Counted from the stretch's first letter, positions 1-8,763 are shown. The stretch: DNA of 64,000 nucleotides from Roseateles sp. (GCA_016790285.1 JAEUPJ010000022.1:62001-126000); one strand, 5' to 3'. Notes: generated by a model not told the origin, from the sequence alone. Made by a program: numbers and translations.

Positions 1-294
1 CAGATCACCACGGCCAGCGAGATCGCCGCGAAGAAGCTCAGCGTGCGCGAGGCCGAGAAGCTCGTCGCCAAGGCCCAGGGCGCCGCGCGCCAGACGCCGC
101 TGCTGCGCGTGAAGAACGACAAGAGCCGTGACGTGCTGCGGCTCGAGGAAGAGCTGGCCGACGCGCTGGGCGCCACCGTCGAGGTGCGCGTCAAGAAGCG
201 CACGAAAAAGGGCGGCCAGAGCGGCGAGCTCGCCATCCACTTCGATTCCCTGGACGCGCTGTCGGGCATCCTGGACAAGCTGCGCGGCAGCTGA
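1..294 (+). CDS. parB: Chromosome partitioning protein ParB, C-terminal part (5' truncated by window edge)
   Basis: The reading frame is open from base 1 and ends at TGA 292-294, leaving 97 residues. ParB binds centromere-like parS sites near the replication origin and, with ParA, segregates the chromosome. The visible part is the linker (KKLSVREAEKLVAKAQG) followed by the C-terminal dimerisation domain, including LRLEEELADALGATVEV and a basic stretch KKRTKKGGQSGEL. This pattern is typical of chromosomal ParB/Spo0J. The CTPase and helix-turn-helix parts lie outside the window. An internal GTG at 43 is not the start. Chromosomal parB in Burkholderiales normally follows mnmG, rsmG and parA near oriC, so the window is probably origin-proximal (inference). 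Confidence 0.9.
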   Translation, partial: QITTASEIAAKKLSVREAEKLVAKAQGAARQTPLLRVKNDKSRDVLRLEEELADALGATVEVRVKKRTKKGGQSGELAIHFDSLDALSGILDKLRGS

Positions 295-551
295 CGCCGG
301 CGCCCGCCGCGCGCAATGCGGCGGCGTCCGACAAGGCGCGTGCTGCCGCCGGCACAACACTGGCGTCGCGCCTGCAACAGTTCTTCACCAGCACGCTGTC
401 GGAGGCCCGCCACAAGGCCCCCGTGTTCGTGTGGTTTGCCCGCGATGTGCCAGGTCTTGCCTCCATGGCGGGCGTATGCTGGCCCGGCACCTGTCAACGA
501 AACGCCGAGCGGATTTGTTGGTGGGCTTGCCGCGGCTTATTCTTGTGATCA

Positions 552-569
552 GCGCGCCGCGCGGCGCGC
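552..569. repeat. 18-bp perfect GC palindrome upstream of prkA
   Basis: GCGCGCCGC is followed directly by its reverse complement GCGGCGCGC. It lies about 130 bases before the prkA start codon. It could be a dimeric regulator site or the core of an RNA hairpin; nothing in the sequence decides between these. Confidence 0.5.
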
Positions 570-595
570 CAAGCTGAGAGCCAGCCGAGTGGAGA

Positions 596-633
596 GTTCT
601 GATGACGCCTTGCAGTTGAGGCGCGATCAGAAC
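596..633 (+). promoter_or_regulatory. Inverted repeat, possible 5' UTR hairpin or operator of prkA
   Basis: GTTCTGAT (596-603) and ATCAGAAC (626-633) are perfect inverted repeats. A second inner pair GCCT/AGGC (607-610, 619-622) would continue the stem after a short internal loop. It lies 68 bases before the prkA ATG and could be a leader hairpin or an operator. Confidence 0.45.
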
Positions 634-700
634 CCCCCAGTCCCTACGGGCACGGATCGTGCCTGTGGCCCTGTGGAGTTCACACCGCAGGAGATCGGGC

Positions 701-2623
701 ATGGACGTCATCAGCCATTTCGCAGCACGCTACGAGCGCAGCAAGGTCGAGGAGCTCTCGCTGGAGGAGTACCTCGCCGAGTGCAAACGCAACCCCCTGG
801 CCTACGCCACCGCCGCCGAGCGCATGCTCCAGGCCATCGGCGAGCCGCAGATGCTGGACACGCGCAACGACCCGCGCCTGTCTCGCCTCTTCGCCAACAA
901 GACGATCAAGATCTACCCGGCCTTCGCCGAGTTCTATGGCCTGGAAGAAGCCATCGAGCAGGTGGTGTCGTACTTCCGGCACGCCGCGCAGGGGCTGGAG
1001 GAGAAGAAGCAGATCCTCTACCTGCTCGGCCCCGTGGGCGGCGGCAAGAGCAGCATCGCCGAGCGCCTGAAGCAGCTCATGGAGCACGTGCCCTTCTACG
1101 CGCTGGCGGGCTCGCCGGTGAACGAGTCGCCGCTGGGCCTGTTCGACCCCACCGAGGACGGACCGCTGCTGGAGCGCGACTACGGCATCCCGCGCCGCTA
1201 CCTCAACCGCATCCTCTCGCCCTGGGCCGTCAAGCGCCTGGACGAGTTCGGTGGCGACATCCGCAAGTTCAAGGTCGTCAAGCGCTACCCGAGCGTGCTC
1301 AAGCAGCTCGGCGTGGCCAAGACCGAGCCGGGTGACGAGAACAACCAGGACATCAGTTCCCTCGTCGGCAAGGTCGACATCCGCAAGCTCGAGACCTACG
1401 CCCAGGACGACCCCGACGCCTACAGCTACTCCGGTGGCCTGTGCCTCGCGAACCAGGGCCTGCTGGAGTTCGTGGAGATGTTCAAGGCGCCCATCAAAGT
1501 GCTGCACCCACTGCTCACCGCGACCCAAGAGGGTAACTACAAGGGCACCGAGGGCTTCGGCGCGATTCCCTTCGACGGCATCGTGCTCGCGCACAGCAAC
1601 GAGAGCGAGTGGAAGACCTTCCGCAACAACAAGAACAACGAGGCCTTCCTGGACCGCGTCTACATCGTGAAGGTGCCCTACTGCCTGCGCGTGAGCGAGG
1701 AGGTCAAGATCTACGAGAAGCTCATCCGCGGCTCGTCGCTCGCCGAGGCCAAGTGCGCCCCGGGCACGCTGAAGATGATGAGCCAGTTCGCTGTGCTCAC
1801 GCGATTGAAGGAGCCCGAGAACTCGTCGCTGTACTCCAAGATGCAGATCTACGACGGCGAGAACCTCAAGGACACCGACCCGCGTGCCAAGAGCTACCAG
1901 GAGTACCGCGACTACGCGGGCGTGGACGAAGGCATGAGCGGCATCAGCACGCGCTTCGCCTACAAGATCCTGTCCAAGGTCTTCAACTTCGACCCCGCCG
2001 AGGTGGCCGCCAACCCGGTGCACCTGATGTACGTGCTGGAGCAGCAGATCGAGCGCGAGCAGTTCCCCAAGGAGCTGGAGGAGAAGTACGTCGGCTTCAT
2101 CAAGGAGCAGCTCTCGCCGCGCTATGCCGAGTTCATCGGCAAGGAGATCCAGACCGCCTACCTGGAAAGTTATAGCGAGTACGGCCAGAACATCTTCGAC
2201 CGCTACGTCACTTACGCCGACTACTGGATCCAGGACCAGGAGTACCGCGACACCGACACCGGCGAGGTCTTCGACCGCGCGGCACTGAACGCCGAGCTCG
2301 AGAAGATCGAGAAGCCCGCGGGCATCTCCAACCCCAAGGACTTCCGCAACGAGATCGTCAACTTCGTGCTGCGCGCACGCGCCAACAACGCGGGCAAGAA
2401 CCCGCTGTGGACGAGCTACGAGAAGCTGCGCACCGTCATCGAGAAGAAGATGTTCTCCAACACCGAGGAGCTGTTGCCCGTCATCAGCTTCAACGCCAAG
2501 GCCAGCGCCGAGGACGCCAAGAAGCACGAGAACTTCGTGCAGCGCATGGTGGACAAGGGCTACACGGCCAAGCAGGTGCGGCTGTTGTGCGAGTGGTACT
2601 TGCGCGTTCGCAAGAGCTCTTGA
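701..2623 (+). CDS. prkA: PrkA family serine protein kinase (YeaG)
   Basis: The 640-residue product matches the size of E. coli YeaG (644). PrkA proteins combine an AAA+ module with a C-terminal kinase-like domain and act in stationary-phase, nitrogen-starvation and envelope stress responses. The Walker A loop GPVGGGKS is at residues 110-117, and a Walker B-like stretch PFDGIVLAHSNESEW follows in the AAA core. The start is ATG 701 with AGGAG at 689-693. It is the first gene of a three-gene operon with a DUF444/vWA protein and a SpoVR protein, the conserved partner set of this kinase in proteobacteria. A large hairpin lies directly downstream, before yeaH. Confidence 0.95.
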   Translation: MDVISHFAARYERSKVEELSLEEYLAECKRNPLAYATAAERMLQAIGEPQMLDTRNDPRLSRLFANKTIKIYPAFAEFYGLEEAIEQVVSYFRHAAQGLEEKKQILYLLGPVGGGKSSIAERLKQLMEHVPFYALAGSPVNESPLGLFDPTEDGPLLERDYGIPRRYLNRILSPWAVKRLDEFGGDIRKFKVVKRYPSVLKQLGVAKTEPGDENNQDISSLVGKVDIRKLETYAQDDPDAYSYSGGLCLANQGLLEFVEMFKAPIKVLHPLLTATQEGNYKGTEGFGAIPFDGIVLAHSNESEWKTFRNNKNNEAFLDRVYIVKVPYCLRVSEEVKIYEKLIRGSSLAEAKCAPGTLKMMSQFAVLTRLKEPENSSLYSKMQIYDGENLKDTDPRAKSYQEYRDYAGVDEGMSGISTRFAYKILSKVFNFDPAEVAANPVHLMYVLEQQIEREQFPKELEEKYVGFIKEQLSPRYAEFIGKEIQTAYLESYSEYGQNIFDRYVTYADYWIQDQEYRDTDTGEVFDRAALNAELEKIEKPAGISNPKDFRNEIVNFVLRARANNAGKNPLWTSYEKLRTVIEKKMFSNTEELLPVISFNAKASAEDAKKHENFVQRMVDKGYTAKQVRLLCEWYLRVRKSS

Positions 2624-2643
2624 TGGCCACGCCGATGGACACA

Positions 2644-2722
2644 GCCACAGAGACACAGAGGCACAGAGACATGGGACTCTGTGAACCGGTGCGCCGTCTC
2701 TGTGCCTCTGTGTCTCTGTGGC
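2644..2722. repeat. Large perfect inverted repeat (27-bp arms) between prkA and yeaH
   Basis: The arm at 2644-2670 is the exact reverse complement of 2696-2722, with a 25-base loop. Each arm is built from reiterated CACAGAG-type units, for example GACACAGAGGCACAGAGAC on the left. Arrays of this kind recur in many GC-rich proteobacterial genomes as REP/MITE-like dispersed repeats. Transcribed, it would form a very stable hairpin after the prkA stop (2623) and before the yeaH start (2743). There is no T-run after it, so it is more likely an mRNA-stability or attenuation element, or a mobile-repeat insertion, than a classical terminator. Confidence 0.85.
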
Positions 2723-2742
2723 CTTGTTTGGATTGAGTCTGC

Positions 2743-4023
2743 ATGTCGCTCCAGCAAATCATCGACCGCCGGCTGTCGGGCAAGAACAAGTCCATCGGCA
2801 ACCGCGAGCGCTTCCTGCGCCGGCACAAGGACCAGATCCGCGAGGCCGTGAAGCGCGCGGTGGATGGCCGCGGCATCCGCGACATGGAGCGCGGCGAGGA
2901 CGTGCACATCCCGAAGAAGGACCTCTCCGAGCCCGTCTTCGGCCACGGCGACGGCGGCGTGCGCGAAGTGGTGCGCCCCGGCAACCAGGAGTACGTGAAG
3001 GGTGACCGCATCGCCAAGCCCAAGGGCGGGCAGGGCGGTGGAGGCGGCGGCGGGCAAGCGAGCGACCAGGGCGAGGGGGACGACGACTTCGTCTTCCACC
3101 TCACCAAGGAAGAGTTCATGCAGGTCTTCTTCGACGACCTGGCCCTGCCCAACCTCGCCCGCACCACGCTCGCCGACACGCCCGAATGGAAGAGCCAGCG
3201 CGCCGGCTTCGTCTCCGACGGCACGCCCACCAACCTGCACGTCGTGCGCTCCATGCGCGGGGCCTTGGGCCGGCGCATTGCGCTGGGCATGGACAAGCGG
3301 CGCGAGCTGCACGAGCTCGAAGCCCGCGAGCAGGAGCTGCTCAAGGAAGACCGGCCCGAAACCCCGCGCCTGCTCGCCGAAACGCGCGAGCGCATCAACC
3401 ACCTGCGGGCGCGCCTCGAGGCCATCCCCTTCCTCGACCCCATCGACCTGCGCTTTCGTGCCCGCGTGCGCATCCCGGTGCCCACCACGCGCGCCGTCAT
3501 GTTCTGCCTGATGGACGTGTCGGGCTCCATGGACGAAGGCCGCAAGGAACTCGCCAAGCGCTTCTTCATCCTGCTGTACCTGTTCCTGACGCGGCACTAC
3601 GAGAAGATCGACGTCGTCTTCATCCGCCACCACACGCAGGCGCAGGAGGTGGATGAGCAGAACTTCTTCCACGCGACGGAGACCGGCGGCACGGTCGTGT
3701 CCAGCGCACTGGTGCTGATGGAGCAGATCATCAAGGCGCGCTACTCGCCCACCGAGTGGAACATCTACGGCGCCCAGGCGAGCGACGGCGACAACTGGCA
3801 CCACGACAGCGGCCGCTGCCGCGAGCTGCTGGCCGACAAGATCCTGCCGCTGTGCCGCTACTTCGCCTACGTGCAGGTCGCCGAGCCCGAGCAGAACCTG
3901 TGGGAGGAGTACGAGAAGCTGTCCGAGGACGTGCCCCACTTCGCGATGCGCAAGGCGGTCGAGGCCTCGCAGATCTACCCGGTCTTCCGCGACCTGTTCA
4001 AGAAGGAGGGGGCTGCCGCATGA
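2743..4023 (+). CDS. yeaH: DUF444/UPF0229 protein with von Willebrand A-like domain (YeaH)
   Basis: The product has 426 residues, nearly the same as E. coli YeaH (427). The N-terminus is basic (MSLQQIIDRRLSGKNKSIGN). A Gly-rich linker near residues 90-105 precedes a vWA-like domain with the MIDAS signature FCLMDVSGSMDEG (DxSxS). YeaH is the conserved partner of the PrkA kinase; the vWA domain probably binds the kinase or a target, though the molecular role is not settled. The start is ATG 2743 after the large hairpin, with a poor ribosome-binding site, so translation may depend on mRNA structure. The stop overlaps the spoVR start in an ATGA. Confidence 0.93.
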   Translation: MSLQQIIDRRLSGKNKSIGNRERFLRRHKDQIREAVKRAVDGRGIRDMERGEDVHIPKKDLSEPVFGHGDGGVREVVRPGNQEYVKGDRIAKPKGGQGGGGGGGQASDQGEGDDDFVFHLTKEEFMQVFFDDLALPNLARTTLADTPEWKSQRAGFVSDGTPTNLHVVRSMRGALGRRIALGMDKRRELHELEAREQELLKEDRPETPRLLAETRERINHLRARLEAIPFLDPIDLRFRARVRIPVPTTRAVMFCLMDVSGSMDEGRKELAKRFFILLYLFLTRHYEKIDVVFIRHHTQAQEVDEQNFFHATETGGTVVSSALVLMEQIIKARYSPTEWNIYGAQASDGDNWHHDSGRCRELLADKILPLCRYFAYVQVAEPEQNLWEEYEKLSEDVPHFAMRKAVEASQIYPVFRDLFKKEGAAA

Positions 4024-5621
4024 GTTCCCTTGAAGATCGACGCCACCCCGAGCGCGTGGCCAAGCCACCGCCCGGCATGCCCGAGCGCCGCCAGCGCGAC
4101 CCGCTGCGCCAGATGCTGCCGCTGCTGCACCGGCCGAGCCAGCCCCTGCCCTCGCCCAACGACTGGACCTTCGAGCTCATCGAGGAGTACCACACCGTCA
4201 TCAAGCAGACGGCCGAGCGCTTCGGCCTGGACACCTACGCCAACCAGCTGGAGGTCATCACCGCCGAGCAGATGATGGATGCCTACGCGTCGGTCGGCAT
4301 GCCGGTGAACTACCGGCACTGGAGCTATGGCAAGGAATTCATCGCCACCGAGCGCAGCTACAAGCGCGGCCAGATGGGCCTGGCCTACGAAATCGTCATC
4401 AACTCCGACCCCTGCATCGCCTACCTCATGGAGGAGAACACGCTGGCGATGCAGGCCCTCGTCATCGCGCACGCCTGCTACGGGCATAACTCCTTCTTCA
4501 AGGGCAACTACCTGTTCCGCATGTGGACGGATGCATCGAGCATCATCGACTACCTCGTCTACGCCAAGAACTACGTGGCCGACTGCGAGGAGCGCTACGG
4601 GCTGGACGCCGTGGAGACCCTGCTGGACAGTTGCCACGCGCTGATGAACCACGGCGTGGACCGCTACCGCCGGCCGGCCAAGCTGTCGCTCGCCGAGGAG
4701 CGCGCGCGCCTGAAGGACCGCGAGCACCACGCGCAGATGCAGGTCAACGACCTCTGGCGCACGCTGCCCCGGCGGCCCGACCGGCCGGACGAGGCCGCCG
4801 AGAGCCGGCGCTTCCCCGAGGAGCCGCAGGAGAACCTGCTGTACTTCATCGAGAAGAACGCGCCGCTGCTGGAGCCCTGGCAGCGCGAGGTCGTGCGCAT
4901 CGTGCGCAAGATCGCGCAGTACTTCTACCCGCAGCGCCAGACCCAGGTCATGAACGAAGGCTGGGCCACGTTCTGGCACCACCGGCTGCTCAACCAGATG
5001 TACGACGACGGCTACCTGAGCGACGGCATGATGATCGAGTGGCTCAAGTCCCACACCAACGTCGTCTACCAGCACCCCGGCGCCAACCTCAACCCCTATG
5101 CGCTGGGCTTTGCGATGTACACCGACATCAAGCGCATCTGCGAGGCGCCGACCGACGAGGACCGCGCCTGGTTCCCCGACATCGCCGGCAGCGACTGGCT
5201 GCCCACGCTCGACCATGCCATGCGCAACTTCAAGGACGAGAGCTTCATCGGCCAGTACCTGAGCCCGAAGATCATGCGCGACTTCCGCCTCTTCGCCATC
5301 CTCGACGACGAGGCCAAGAGCGAGTACGAGATCTCCGCCATCCACGACGAAGGCGGCTACCGCCACCTGCGCCAGGCGCTGTCCCGCCAGTACGACCTCT
5401 CCGCGCGCGAGCCCAACATCCAGGTCTGGAACGTCAACCTGCGCGGCGACCGCTCCCTCACCTTGCGCCACGTGCAGCACCTCAACCGCCCGCTGCACGA
5501 CAGCGCGCAGGAAGTGCTGCGCCACGTCGGCCGCCTCTGGGGCTTTGCCGTGAACCTGGAAAGCGTCAACAGCCGCGGCGACGTGACGCGGCGCTGGAAC
5601 GTGCCGGCGCAGGCGCTCTGA
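4020..5621 (+). CDS. ycgB: SpoVR family protein (YcgB)
   Basis: The product has 533 residues, slightly longer than E. coli YcgB (510). SpoVR-family hallmarks include WTFELIEEYHTVIKQTAERF near the N-terminus, the YRHWSYGKEF segment, and His-rich segments such as AHACYGHNSFFKGNYLF and NEGWATFWHH. SpoVR proteins take part in spore cortex formation in Bacillus. In proteobacteria they are encoded with PrkA and YeaH and belong to the same stress network; the biochemical activity is unknown. The start ATG 4020 overlaps the yeaH stop, which supports translational coupling. Confidence 0.93.
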   Translation: MSSLEDRRHPERVAKPPPGMPERRQRDPLRQMLPLLHRPSQPLPSPNDWTFELIEEYHTVIKQTAERFGLDTYANQLEVITAEQMMDAYASVGMPVNYRHWSYGKEFIATERSYKRGQMGLAYEIVINSDPCIAYLMEENTLAMQALVIAHACYGHNSFFKGNYLFRMWTDASSIIDYLVYAKNYVADCEERYGLDAVETLLDSCHALMNHGVDRYRRPAKLSLAEERARLKDREHHAQMQVNDLWRTLPRRPDRPDEAAESRRFPEEPQENLLYFIEKNAPLLEPWQREVVRIVRKIAQYFYPQRQTQVMNEGWATFWHHRLLNQMYDDGYLSDGMMIEWLKSHTNVVYQHPGANLNPYALGFAMYTDIKRICEAPTDEDRAWFPDIAGSDWLPTLDHAMRNFKDESFIGQYLSPKIMRDFRLFAILDDEAKSEYEISAIHDEGGYRHLRQALSRQYDLSAREPNIQVWNVNLRGDRSLTLRHVQHLNRPLHDSAQEVLRHVGRLWGFAVNLESVNSRGDVTRRWNVPAQAL

Positions 5622-5631
5622 GGCGGCGGGC

Positions 5632-5946
5632 TCAGCTCGCCAGCTTCAACCCGACGATGCCCGCCACGATCAGCCCGAGGCTCACCAGGCGCCCCACCGT
5701 CGCAGGCTCTTCGAACAGCACCATGCCGAGTGCGGCCGTGCCCACCGCGCCCACGCCCACCCACACCGCGTAGGCCGTGCCCACGGGCAGCGTCTTCATG
5801 GCCACGCCCAGCAGCCCCACGCTGGCCACCATCGCCGCCACGGTGGCGACGGTCGGCACAGGCCGCGTGAAGCCTTCGGTGTACTTCAGGCCGATCGCCC
5901 AGCCCACTTCCAGCAGCCCCGCAACAACGAGCAACAGCCAAGCCAT
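5632..5946 (-). CDS. gdx: SMR family guanidinium exporter (Gdx/SugE type)
   Basis: This 104-residue protein has four membrane segments. Small multidrug resistance proteins work as antiparallel dimers that exchange protons for cationic substrates. The sequence fits the SugE/Gdx branch rather than Emr[19 protein letters not shown] contains the essential Glu13 and the GLKYTxGF signature, and [20 protein letters not shown] is the typical loop. Gdx proteins export guanidinium. Only 46 bases separate its start from the upstream VOC gene's stop, and I see no guanidine riboswitch there. It converges with spoVR, with 10 bases between the stops. Confidence 0.9.
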   Translation of the reverse strand: MAWLLLVVAGLLEVGWAIGLKYTEGFTRPVPTVATVAAMVASVGLLGVAMKTLPVGTAYAVWVGVGAVGTAALGMVLFEEPATVGRLVSLGLIVAGIVGLKLAS

Positions 5947-5992
5947 GGTTCCAGCACCTCGTGACGACAGGCCTGGGATTGTGCCGGCGGCC

Positions 5993-6370
5993 TCAGGCGT
6001 AGGTCCGGATCTCGATCAGGTGCTGGTTGGGGTCGTTGAAGTACAGCGTCGGCGCCGCGCCCCGCGCACCGACCTCACTGCCCGGCCCGGTGTTGCGGCC
6101 TACGGCGTCAAACGTCGGCCCGAAGCCGAGGCCCGCGGCGCGGACGCGCTCGAAGATGGCATCGAACTCCGCCGGCGTCACCGCAAACGCGTAGTGCTCC
6201 ATGCCGGGCGTTCCCCACGGCGCGAGCTGCAACTGGCAGCCCGGCCCGGCCTTGATGACGGTGAACGGCCCGTCCTGGCCGGCCCGCGTGAAACCCATCA
6301 GGTCGACGTAGAAGCGCACGCTGGCGTCCAGGTCGTTGACCTTGAGGATGAGGTGGTCGAGGGTGGCCAT
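5993..6370 (-). CDS. VOC family protein (glyoxalase/dioxygenase-like)
   Basis: The product has 125 residues from ATG 6370, which has an AGGAAC ribosome-binding site; a longer in-frame extension upstream is open but lacks support. The vicinal-oxygen-chelate fold is seen as two beta-alpha-beta-beta-beta repeats starting with [20 protein letters not shown] and ending with [16 protein letters not shown]. Metal-ligand candidates are the His in LDHLIL, the His in EHYAF and the Glu in HLIEIR. Family members are glyoxalases, fosfomycin-resistance enzymes, extradiol dioxygenases and binding proteins; the substrate here cannot be told. Confidence 0.85.
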   Translation of the reverse strand: MATLDHLILKVNDLDASVRFYVDLMGFTRAGQDGPFTVIKAGPGCQLQLAPWGTPGMEHYAFAVTPAEFDAIFERVRAAGLGFGPTFDAVGRNTGPGSEVGARGAAPTLYFNDPNQHLIEIRTYA

Positions 6371-6445
6371 GGGCGAGTTCCTGTCAGGGGACCCAGTGAA
6401 CCGCAGATGCCGCGTCACGGCAAGACCCGGCACACCGGGTCGAGC

Positions 6446-7153
6446 TCAGGGCAACTGGCCCTCCACCAGCGCACCCCGCCCGGGCGGCAGCAGGGCGAGT
6501 GCGCGCGACCCGTCCACCCGCCGCAGCCAGCCACGGTCGAGCATGGCCTGCAGCCAGGCCACGGCCAGCGGGCCGGCGAAGTGGTCGCGGCGCTCTGACC
6601 AGTCGACGCAGTCGTAGAGCGGGCGCTCGCCGGAGCGCATGCGCTCAGACGGGTGGTCAGGCATCAACTCCACAAGGGCCGCACGCCCGGCCTCGGTGAC
6701 GCCGTAGGCGCCTTGCGCCGTGGCCTGCACCCAGCCCCGCGCCAGCAGCATGTCGCGCCACTGCACGCCCAGCTCGCCGGCCAGGTGGCCGTAGCAGCTG
6801 CGGGCGTGGCGCAGGTCGCGCATGCCCGGGCGCTGCCAGCGGCGCAGGTCGGCCGCCGGCCCGCCGGCCTCGCGCGCATCGGCCACGCGCAGCAGCGCCT
6901 CCAGCGCGTGGGCCACGTCGCCATCGGCCAGGCCGAAGTAGCGGTGCCGCCCCTGGGGCCGCACACGCGCCAGGCCTTCGTCCACCAGCAGCTTGAGGTG
7001 GGCCGACATGGTCGGCGCCGTCACGCCGGCGTGCGCTGCCAACTCGCCAGCGGTGTACAGCCGCCCGTCCAGCAGCCGCGCCAGCACGCGGGCGCGCGTC
7101 GCGTCGGCAATCGCTGCGGCGATGCGGGCCAGGCGCGGCTCGGCAGTGGTCAT
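6446..7153 (-). CDS. ArsR-type winged-helix transcriptional regulator
   Basis: The product has 235 residues. Residues 1-90 form an ArsR-like winged helix: IADATRARVLARLLDG, then the recognition part AGVTAPTMSAHLKLLVDEGL, then the wing RPQGRHRYFGLAD. The C-terminal half contains RSCYGHLAGELGV, a segment shared by a longer subgroup of ArsR-family regulators of uncertain ligand. The start ATG 7153 overlaps the stop of the ABM gene (ATGA), making it the third gene of a NIPSNAP-ABM-regulator operon. It probably regulates that operon (inference). Confidence 0.85.
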   Translation of the reverse strand: MTTAEPRLARIAAAIADATRARVLARLLDGRLYTAGELAAHAGVTAPTMSAHLKLLVDEGLARVRPQGRHRYFGLADGDVAHALEALLRVADAREAGGPAADLRRWQRPGMRDLRHARSCYGHLAGELGVQWRDMLLARGWVQATAQGAYGVTEAGRAALVELMPDHPSERMRSGERPLYDCVDWSERRDHFAGPLAVAWLQAMLDRGWLRRVDGSRALALLPPGRGALVEGQLP

Positions 7154-7473
7154 GGCGGCACCTGCGCACGCTCGTGCAGGCCGTAGTCGCGCACGACATG
7201 GGCCACCCGCAGGCGGTAGTCGTGGAAGAGCCCGCCACGGCCCGCCGCCTGGGCGTCGCGGTGGCGGCCCATCTCGCGCCAGCCACGCACGGCGGCCTCG
7301 TCGCGCCAGAAAGAGAGCGACAGCAGCCGCGCCGGGTCCGCCAGGCTCTGGAAGCGCTCCACCGAGATGAAGCCCTCCATGCGCTCCAGCATCGGCTGGA
7401 GTGCCGCGGCATGGTCGACGTAGGCGGCGCGGCCCGCCTCGGTCGGCTGCACCTCGAAGATGACGGCGATCAT
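7150..7473 (-). CDS. Antibiotic biosynthesis monooxygenase (ABM) domain protein
   Basis: This is a single ABM domain of 107 residues (ferredoxin-like dimeric alpha+beta barrel). The visible pattern is [20 protein letters not shown], then [13 protein letters not shown], then [15 protein letters not shown] near the middle. Relatives include small cofactor-free monooxygenases and haem-degrading enzymes, but many are uncharacterised. Four-base overlaps with the NIPSNAP gene upstream and the ArsR gene downstream indicate one transcript. Confidence 0.85.
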   Translation of the reverse strand: MIAVIFEVQPTEAGRAAYVDHAAALQPMLERMEGFISVERFQSLADPARLLSLSFWRDEAAVRGWREMGRHRDAQAAGRGGLFHDYRLRVAHVVRDYGLHERAQVPP

Positions 7474-7781
7474 GGCCGCACATCCTCGCAGAAGGTGCGC
7501 TGCTCGCGCCGGATGAAGCGCTGGGTGCGCGCGAACTCGAAGTTCGCCTGCGCCTCGGGATCGGTCCTGAGCCGCGCGCGGTAGGCCTCGTAGTCGGCCA
7601 GCGAGTCGAAGCCGACCAGCCCCCAGGCTTCGTCGTTGCTGCCCTCCCACGGCAGCCAGTAGCCCAGCAACCGCCCGCCCAGGCGGGGAATGATGCGGTG
7701 CCAGTGCTCGGCGTAGGTGCGGAAGGCTTCGCGCTGGAACGGGTCCAGCTCGTAGCGGATGAAACAGGTGATGGCGGGCAT
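7470..7781 (-). CDS. NIPSNAP family protein
   Basis: The product has 103 residues: [17 protein letters not shown] at the N-terminus, [11 protein letters not shown] in the middle and a C-terminal [24 protein letters not shown] proteins share the dimeric ferredoxin-like fold with ABM proteins; their bacterial function is largely unknown. The start is ATG 7781. It heads an operon with the ABM protein and the ArsR regulator, with stop/start overlaps. Two small proteins of the same fold next to each other may be able to form a heterodimer. Confidence 0.82.
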   Translation of the reverse strand: MPAITCFIRYELDPFQREAFRTYAEHWHRIIPRLGGRLLGYWLPWEGSNDEAWGLVGFDSLADYEAYRARLRTDPEAQANFEFARTQRFIRREQRTFCEDVRP

Positions 7782-7860
7782 GCAGGGCTCCGTGGGAATG
7801 ACGGTGCCCACTGTGCGCCGCCGCCCCGGGGCAACGCTTAGGCGCGCAACGAAGCGTGCG

Positions 7861-8763
7861 TCACAGCGGCGCCACCGGGATGCACAGCTCGCAGTCGAAC
7901 AGGCCCGTCTTGAAGTCGAACTTCGACCCAGGCCCGTAGTGTTCGAAGCAGGGTCGCGCATCCAGCTGCAGCCCGCTGCCGGGCAGCCAGCGGCCCATGA
8001 GCTGGCGCCAGGCGGCGCCGATCTCGGCGGCCGTGCCCTCGAACTTCAGCGCGGCGTAGCGGCCGCCCGGTAGCTCCGTGACCAGCGCCGCGCCGTTGGG
8101 CACCCAGTCGTCGGGCACGGCCACGCCGCAGTCGTAGCGGCATTGCTCGGGCGGCACGAGGCTGGGGTCGTCGTGGCTGATGCCGAAGCGCGCCACGGCA
8201 CCCAGGTTCTGCGTGGCCAGCCACGGGTTGAAGGTCTCGGCCCAGAAGCGGCCCAGGGCCGGGCCGTAAGGGCCCTGGTAGCGCACATAGCCCATGCGCA
8301 CGGGCGGGCGGTCGATGAGGTGGACGATCACGGGATGGCCTTCGTCGGGGTTGCGGAAGGCCTCATCGTCGCGAGCCGCCGCCTGCTGGACCTGATGCAG
8401 ATTGCTGTCGGCATGATCCAGATTGCGCCACTGGCTGGGCGACAGACCGAAGTGCGCCTTGAACGCCCGCGAGAAGGCCTCGGCCGAGCCATAGCCCACG
8501 CCCAGCGCAATGCTCAGCACGGTGGACGCCGGCTCGCCCCGCAGGCGCTGCGCACCGCGCTCCAGCCGCCGGCGCGCGAGGTAGCCGCCCAGCGTCTGGC
8601 CCGTCCAGGCCAGGAACAGCCGGTGGAAGTGAAACGGCGAGAAGTGCGCGACGCCGGCCAGCGCCTGCAGGTCCAGCGGCGCGTCCAGGTGACGGTCGAT
8701 GTAGGCCTGCACGCGGTGCATGCGGGCCTCGTACTGGCGCCGGCTCGCGTTGGGGGTATTCAT
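7861..8763 (-). CDS. AraC family regulator with GyrI-like ligand-binding domain
   Basis: The product has 300 residues. An N-terminal AraC double helix-turn-helix (about residues 5-105) includes [39 protein letters not shown] and [21 protein letters not shown] GyrI/Rob-like effector domain follows (about 130-300: [15 protein letters not shown], then [12 protein letters not shown]). This architecture matches Rob/SoxS-like sensors of hydrophobic or drug-like ligands. The start ATG 8763 overlaps the stop of the beta-lactamase gene, so the two are co-transcribed and probably co-regulated. Confidence 0.9.
   Translation of the reverse strand: MNTPNASRRQYEARMHRVQAYIDRHLDAPLDLQALAGVAHFSPFHFHRLFLAWTGQTLGGYLARRRLERGAQRLRGEPASTVLSIALGVGYGSAEAFSRAFKAHFGLSPSQWRNLDHADSNLHQVQQAAARDDEAFRNPDEGHPVIVHLIDRPPVRMGYVRYQGPYGPALGRFWAETFNPWLATQNLGAVARFGISHDDPSLVPPEQCRYDCGVAVPDDWVPNGAALVTELPGGRYAALKFEGTAAEIGAAWRQLMGRWLPGSGLQLDARPCFEHYGPGSKFDFKTGLFDCELCIPVAPL

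Larger units (their letters stand above)
295..700. other. Intergenic region between parB and prkA with three inverted repeats
   Basis: No convincing gene is seen in these 406 bases. Three symmetric elements stand out: CCGCCGC/GCGGCGG at 304-324 with a 7-base loop just after parB, an 18-bp perfect palindrome at 552-569, and an 8-bp inverted repeat at 596-633 upstream of prkA. The first has no T-run, so it is at best a weak terminator. The prkA promoter should lie in the 500-690 stretch, but I could not fix a -35/-10 pair. Confidence 0.6.

Noticed and set aside
304-324. Rho-independent terminator after parB
   Set aside because: The CCGCCGC/GCGGCGG stem is good but no T-run follows; it is kept only as an inverted repeat.
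680-2656. Long minus-strand open frame opposite prkA (about 650 codons)
   Set aside because: It is the complement shadow of prkA in very GC-rich DNA; composition is Leu/Val/Ala-biased with no motif, and prkA itself matches its family over full length.
2624-2736. Short peptide reading through the prkA-yeaH hairpin
   Set aside because: The ETQRHRD...LCASVSLW type translation is the well-known spurious product of CACAGAG-type repeats.
5947-5992. Guanidine riboswitch before the SMR exporter
   Set aside because: Only 46 bases separate it from the upstream stop codon, and no paired guanidine-aptamer stems are seen.
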